Source: Paenibacillus beijingensis
GTDB taxonomy: Bacteria; Bacillota; Bacilli; Paenibacillales; Paenibacillaceae
Length of the DNA stretch: 64,000 bases
Direction: 5' to 3'
Assembly (NCBI RefSeq): GCF_000961095.1
Contig: NZ_CP011058.1
Span: 4,677,501 to 4,741,500, forward strand
Shown here: positions 61,307-64,000 of the stretch, one piece after another
Numbering within the stretch: the first letter of the stretch is position 1
Layout of the letters: every line of letters begins with the position of its first letter
Translations under genes and position numbers: made by a program
Notes under the pieces: model-generated
Seen by the model: only the letters and a program-made list of their open reading frames with translations
Told to the model about the DNA's origin: nothing
Databases searched by the model: none

Positions 61307-62188
61307 TCAACGGAATGCCCGGATGAATTCGACCGCTTTGCGGATGTCTTCCTCGGGTTTCGTGCCGACCTCGCGTTCGATCGTCAAATACCCTTCATAT
61401 CCGATTTCCTGCAGTGCGGCAAAATAAGCGCTGAAATCGACTGCTCCTTCCCCGAGCGGAACCTCTTCGAACGCGTTGCCCGAGGAAGCCATTTCGGAGA
61501 TCGCCGCATGGTCCAAGCCGTTTCCTTCGAAGCCAAGAAAACCGTACACTTTGCGCGGATCGATCGGCCTGCGCCGGATGCCGTCCTTGACGTGCGTATG
61601 GACGATATAGTCTTTTAGCGTGCGGACGCCCTGTACCGGATCGTCGCCCGTCACCATGACCATATTGGCGGGATCGAAATTGACCGATACGCCGTTCGTG
61701 CTCAGCGTGTCGAGAAACGCCTTCAGATGGGCGGCCGGCTCCGGTCCGGTTTCGATCGCAAAATAAGCGTTCATGCTTTTGGCGTATCGTCCCAGTTCAT
61801 CGCACGCTTCCTGCATCGCGGCATAAATCGGACCGTTTGCATCGTCCGGAACGATGCCGATATGCGTCGTCACAATGGGCGTTCCGAGCTCGACCGCCAA
61901 ATCGAGGATCCGCTTGGACTTTTCCACCTTGGCAAGATTGGCGCCCCGGTCCTGGAATCCGTACCCGCCGAGGTCGCCGCACAGCGCCGAAATTTCAAGC
62001 CCGAGACCGTATATAAACTCCCGCAGCTCTTTCCGTTTGCCGGGGGAGAGAGCGGCCGGGTCCATTTCTCCGGATACGGCATAGATTTGAACGCCTTCCG
62101 CGCCGACCGCCTTCGCTTTCTTTAATCCCTCGGTAACGCCGATTCCGAAGCTGTCTACGATGACGCCGATTTTATTGGACAAATTCAT
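61307..62188 (-). CDS. Sugar phosphate isomerase/epimerase family protein (xylose-isomerase-like TIM barrel), second gene of operon
   Basis: 293 residues of the same TIM-barrel fold as the next gene in the operon but only distantly similar to it. Candidate metal ligands appear in AIETGPEPA, SVNFDPANMVM, HTHVKDG and LTIEREVG. Such paired isomerase-like proteins next to a Gfo/Idh/MocA oxidoreductase are common in loci for unusual sugars or glycosides. GGAAAGGAA precedes the ATG. The gap to the third gene is 25 bases. Confidence 0.88.
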   Translation of the reverse strand: MNLSNKIGVIVDSFGIGVTEGLKKAKAVGAEGVQIYAVSGEMDPAALSPGKRKELREFIYGLGLEISALCGDLGGYGFQDRGANLAKVEKSKRILDLAVELGTPIVTTHIGIVPDDANGPIYAAMQEACDELGRYAKSMNAYFAIETGPEPAAHLKAFLDTLSTNGVSVNFDPANMVMVTGDDPVQGVRTLKDYIVHTHVKDGIRRRPIDPRKVYGFLGFEGNGLDHAAISEMASSGNAFEEVPLGEGAVDFSAYFAALQEIGYEGYLTIEREVGTKPEEDIRKAVEFIRAFR

Positions 62189-62255
62189 CTATCGCACATT
62201 CCTTTCCTGATCAAGCGGTAAAATGGTGAGTATACTGCGCGCGGCTTGCCGGCTG

Positions 62256-63314
62256 CTAAAAGTGAATTTCCTTGCCGATTGCCGCCGATTCATAGATCGC
62301 GGTCAGCATTTTAATGAGTTCAACGCCGTCCTCAACTGGACTGAGCGTCTCCTTCAAGCCCCGGCAGCTGTCGGCGAAATGGGCAATTTCACGCCCGAAC
62401 GCCTGCACAAAATCAAAGGACAAATGATCGACCTGAGGGGTGATGTTCATGATCGTATCGTGGCGCTCGGTCACGATGCGCAGCTCGGGCTCTAGCTCCG
62501 CGCCGCCCTTGTCGCCAAACAGCTGTACCGAAATCGAATCCTGTTTCGCATGCAGCGTAAAACTGACATCCACAAACAGCGACGCCCCGTTTTCGAAGCG
62601 GATGAGCGCATTGGCCAAATCTTCCACGTCATTGCGCTCGGCGTCGTAATCGGCTGCTTTGTAAAACGATAAGTTTTGGATGTTGGAGCGGTTGCCCAGC
62701 TTGCGGTATGTATTGCCGCTCACGCTTTTTACTTTCGGACGACCCATCAAATACCAGCACGCGTCAATGATATGAACGCCGAGATCGATCAGCGGACCGC
62801 CTCCGGACCGTTCGCGGTCGGAGAACCAGCCGCCCGGATTGCCGAGCCGCCGCAGGCAGCTCGCCTTTGCATAATAAATGTCGCCCAGCTCACCCGCGTC
62901 CACAAACCGGCGTACGACATCCGTGTTGGAGGCGTACCGCCGTACAACGCCGACTTGAAGCAGCTTGCCGGAACGGCGGACGGCGTCCTGCACGCGCAGC
63001 GCTTCCTCGACCGTTTTGCAAAGCGGTTTTTCGCACAGCACATGTTTGCCCGCTTCAAGGGCTGCGATGCTGATCTCGGCGTGCGTGTTGTTCCAAGTAC
63101 AAACGCTGACGGCCTCGGCATCGGAGCTTGCAAGCAGCTCGCGGTAATCGGTGTACACGTTCGGAATGCCGTATTTGGCCGACGTTTCCTGCGCCCGCTG
63201 CTCGTTCAGGTCGCATATTGCTACCAGCTCAATGTCCGGGTTGGCCGCATAAGCTCCCAGATGCGCACCCGATATGGAACCTGCGCCGATCACTCCGACT
63301 TTCAATTGACTCAT
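62256..63314 (-). CDS. Gfo/Idh/MocA family oxidoreductase, first gene of operon
   Basis: 352 residues: Rossmann domain with GVIGAGSISGAHLGAY, the EKPLC motif whose Lys is catalytic, and the second-domain motif GPLIDLGVHIIDACWYLMG with the paired Asp and His. Members oxidise or reduce sugar hydroxyls such as inositol, glucose or 3-keto sugars using NAD(P). The start at 63314 (MSQLKVGV) has AGGAGAGG; the longer frame to 63422 has no homologous sequence. Together with the two TIM barrels it suggests oxidation-assisted conversion of a sugar or glycoside; no transporter or regulator gene accompanies it here. Confidence 0.9.
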   Translation of the reverse strand: MSQLKVGVIGAGSISGAHLGAYAANPDIELVAICDLNEQRAQETSAKYGIPNVYTDYRELLASSDAEAVSVCTWNNTHAEISIAALEAGKHVLCEKPLCKTVEEALRVQDAVRRSGKLLQVGVVRRYASNTDVVRRFVDAGELGDIYYAKASCLRRLGNPGGWFSDRERSGGGPLIDLGVHIIDACWYLMGRPKVKSVSGNTYRKLGNRSNIQNLSFYKAADYDAERNDVEDLANALIRFENGASLFVDVSFTLHAKQDSISVQLFGDKGGAELEPELRIVTERHDTIMNITPQVDHLSFDFVQAFGREIAHFADSCRGLKETLSPVEDGVELIKMLTAIYESAAIGKEIHF

Positions 63315-63464
63315 TCGCCTGTGCCTTCCTCTCCTGCGGTAAGTTTGCTGCCGCCTCGCGTTGCTGCCGAGATTAGCGGCATGACCTATTTGTTCATCTT
63401 CATTAAAAGGATGTGATATCATGATGTTTGAGATAGCTTTAATTTACCATGCAATATTCGGGTC

Positions 63465-63753
63465 GTGAATGTACAGAATGCCAACCTGCATGGACTATAT
63501 ATTCATTTCAACAAGATTTTGACCGTTCCGCCCTTTAATGAATTGAATGATCCTGAACCAATCTGCAATAAAGTAGACATCCGGTATTTCCGTCTTAATA
63601 CAAAATCAAACCTGCTTAAACATGATTATGATCGTCTGGTTACCGGGGAATGAGTAAACGAAAGGCTATGAAAAATTCTTGAACATAAGGGTCCCAAAAA
63701 CGTTGATGAATTAGAATCTAAAGCAGCTGATTTTTCTGAAGAAATTCAATAAA
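63465..63753 (+). pseudogene. Decayed ORF of unknown family
   Basis: An open stretch ending in DYDRLVTGE meets TGA at 63651 and, five codons on, another TGA at 63669. It continues as KILEHKGPKNVDELES, then needs a one-base shift at an A-run near 63720 to read AADFSEEIQ and stop at 63751. Base composition is more AT-rich than the rest of the window. I do not recognise the protein. Confidence 0.4.
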
Positions 63754-63891
63754 CATCATAACAAGAAGACGGCATGCCGAATAATTCTCGGATGCCGGTT
63801 TCTCAACTAACGGGTACGATTCTTTAATACATTTGGCATAAAAGTTATACTGATAAATGATGTGAATCAATCACGTTCGGGAGGGAGTATT

Positions 63892-64000
63892 ATCTTTTTC
63901 AATACAATAAATTACCTAAAGTCAGGGAATGAAGTTCAGCGCCGAGCCTATACAGTAATCAAAGAACTCAACGTTCTCAATGACCTGTCTAGGTATACAC
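63892..64000 (+). CDS. DUF4269 family protein, 3' partial at the window edge
   Basis: The frame FFNTINYLKSGNEVQRRAYT, then VIKELNVLNDLSRYT, matches the N-terminus of DUF4269 proteins, which resemble nucleotidyltransferases, and runs off the window. GGGAGGG at 63879-63885 is a strong ribosome binding site, but the codon at proper spacing is ATC (63892) or ATT (63889); the nearest conventional in-frame start is a GTG at 63862, upstream of the site. Start position is therefore uncertain. Confidence 0.55.
   Translation, partial: MFFNTINYLKSGNEVQRRAYTVIKELNVLNDLSRYT

Noticed and set aside
1..64000. CRISPR arrays, rRNA or tRNA genes, prophage or intact insertion sequences
   Set aside because: None was found by reading both strands; the repeats present do not have the regular spacing of CRISPR, and no transposase gene was seen.

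Overview
This window looks like a chromosomal segment of an endospore-forming Firmicute of the Paenibacillaceae (Paenibacillus or a close relative). The evidence is the Bacillus-type gene order yfmF-yfmH-ymfI-ymfJ-ymfK-rodZ(ymfM)...pgsA-cinA-recA-recX-rny-ymdB-spoVS...miaB-ricA, the sporulation gene spoVS behind a sigma-H-like promoter, strong AGGAGG ribosome binding sites with frequent TTG/GTG starts, T-box and cobalamin riboswitches, a Gram-positive LexA box at recA, and fairly GC-rich coding sequence. No rRNA, tRNA, CRISPR, prophage or intact insertion sequence was seen.

Region 1 (1-19.5 kb) is core genome. It holds three genes linked to EF-P modification, the RodZ-like cell-shape gene, yajQ, rimO, pgsA, cinA, recA/recX, RNase Y with ymdB, spoVS, a dipeptidase, pduL, miaB and ricA. 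A 301-bp nested palindrome lies between yajQ and rimO. After ricA the Bacillus order stops: an iron alcohol dehydrogenase follows instead of cotE/mutS.

Region 2 (20.8-24.3 kb) is a biotin uptake locus. bioY diverges from an ECF ATPase and a fused ATPase-EcfT protein, with a BirA-type operator between them. A 264-bp dispersed repeat with terminal inverted repeats follows; an internally deleted 130-bp copy lies at 47.8 kb.

Region 3 (24.9-32.7 kb) carries a signal peptidase, a DUF4184 membrane protein, hisC, several small conserved proteins (DUF3889, YbjQ, DUF1992, rhodanese) and a copper-type P1B ATPase.

Region 4 (32.7-43.6 kb) is a cobalamin operon: promoter, cobalamin riboswitch and terminator, then btuF-btuC-btuD-cobT-cobU-cbiB-cobS-cobD-cobQ-cbiZ. 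It covers corrinoid import, removal of unwanted cobinamide side chains and nucleotide-loop assembly. cobD is out of frame at a G6 tract. A degenerate 39-bp tandem repeat separates cobS from cobD.

Region 5 (43.7-55 kb) is accessory: an aldo/keto reductase, T-box-controlled thrS, a dihydrofolate-reductase-like protein, a ComP/DegS-like two-component pair, a second aldo/keto reductase and a DUF1835 protein. It also holds remnants of an SDR, a LacI regulator and a sugar-binding protein.

Region 6 (55-64 kb) carries gluQRS, corA, hrpB with a large Ala/Ser/Pro-rich insert, a DUF1294 protein, and a three-gene operon on the minus strand (one Gfo/Idh/MocA oxidoreductase and two xylose-isomerase-like TIM-barrel proteins). 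The final AT-richer 0.6 kb holds a decayed ORF and the start of a DUF4269 gene cut by the window edge.
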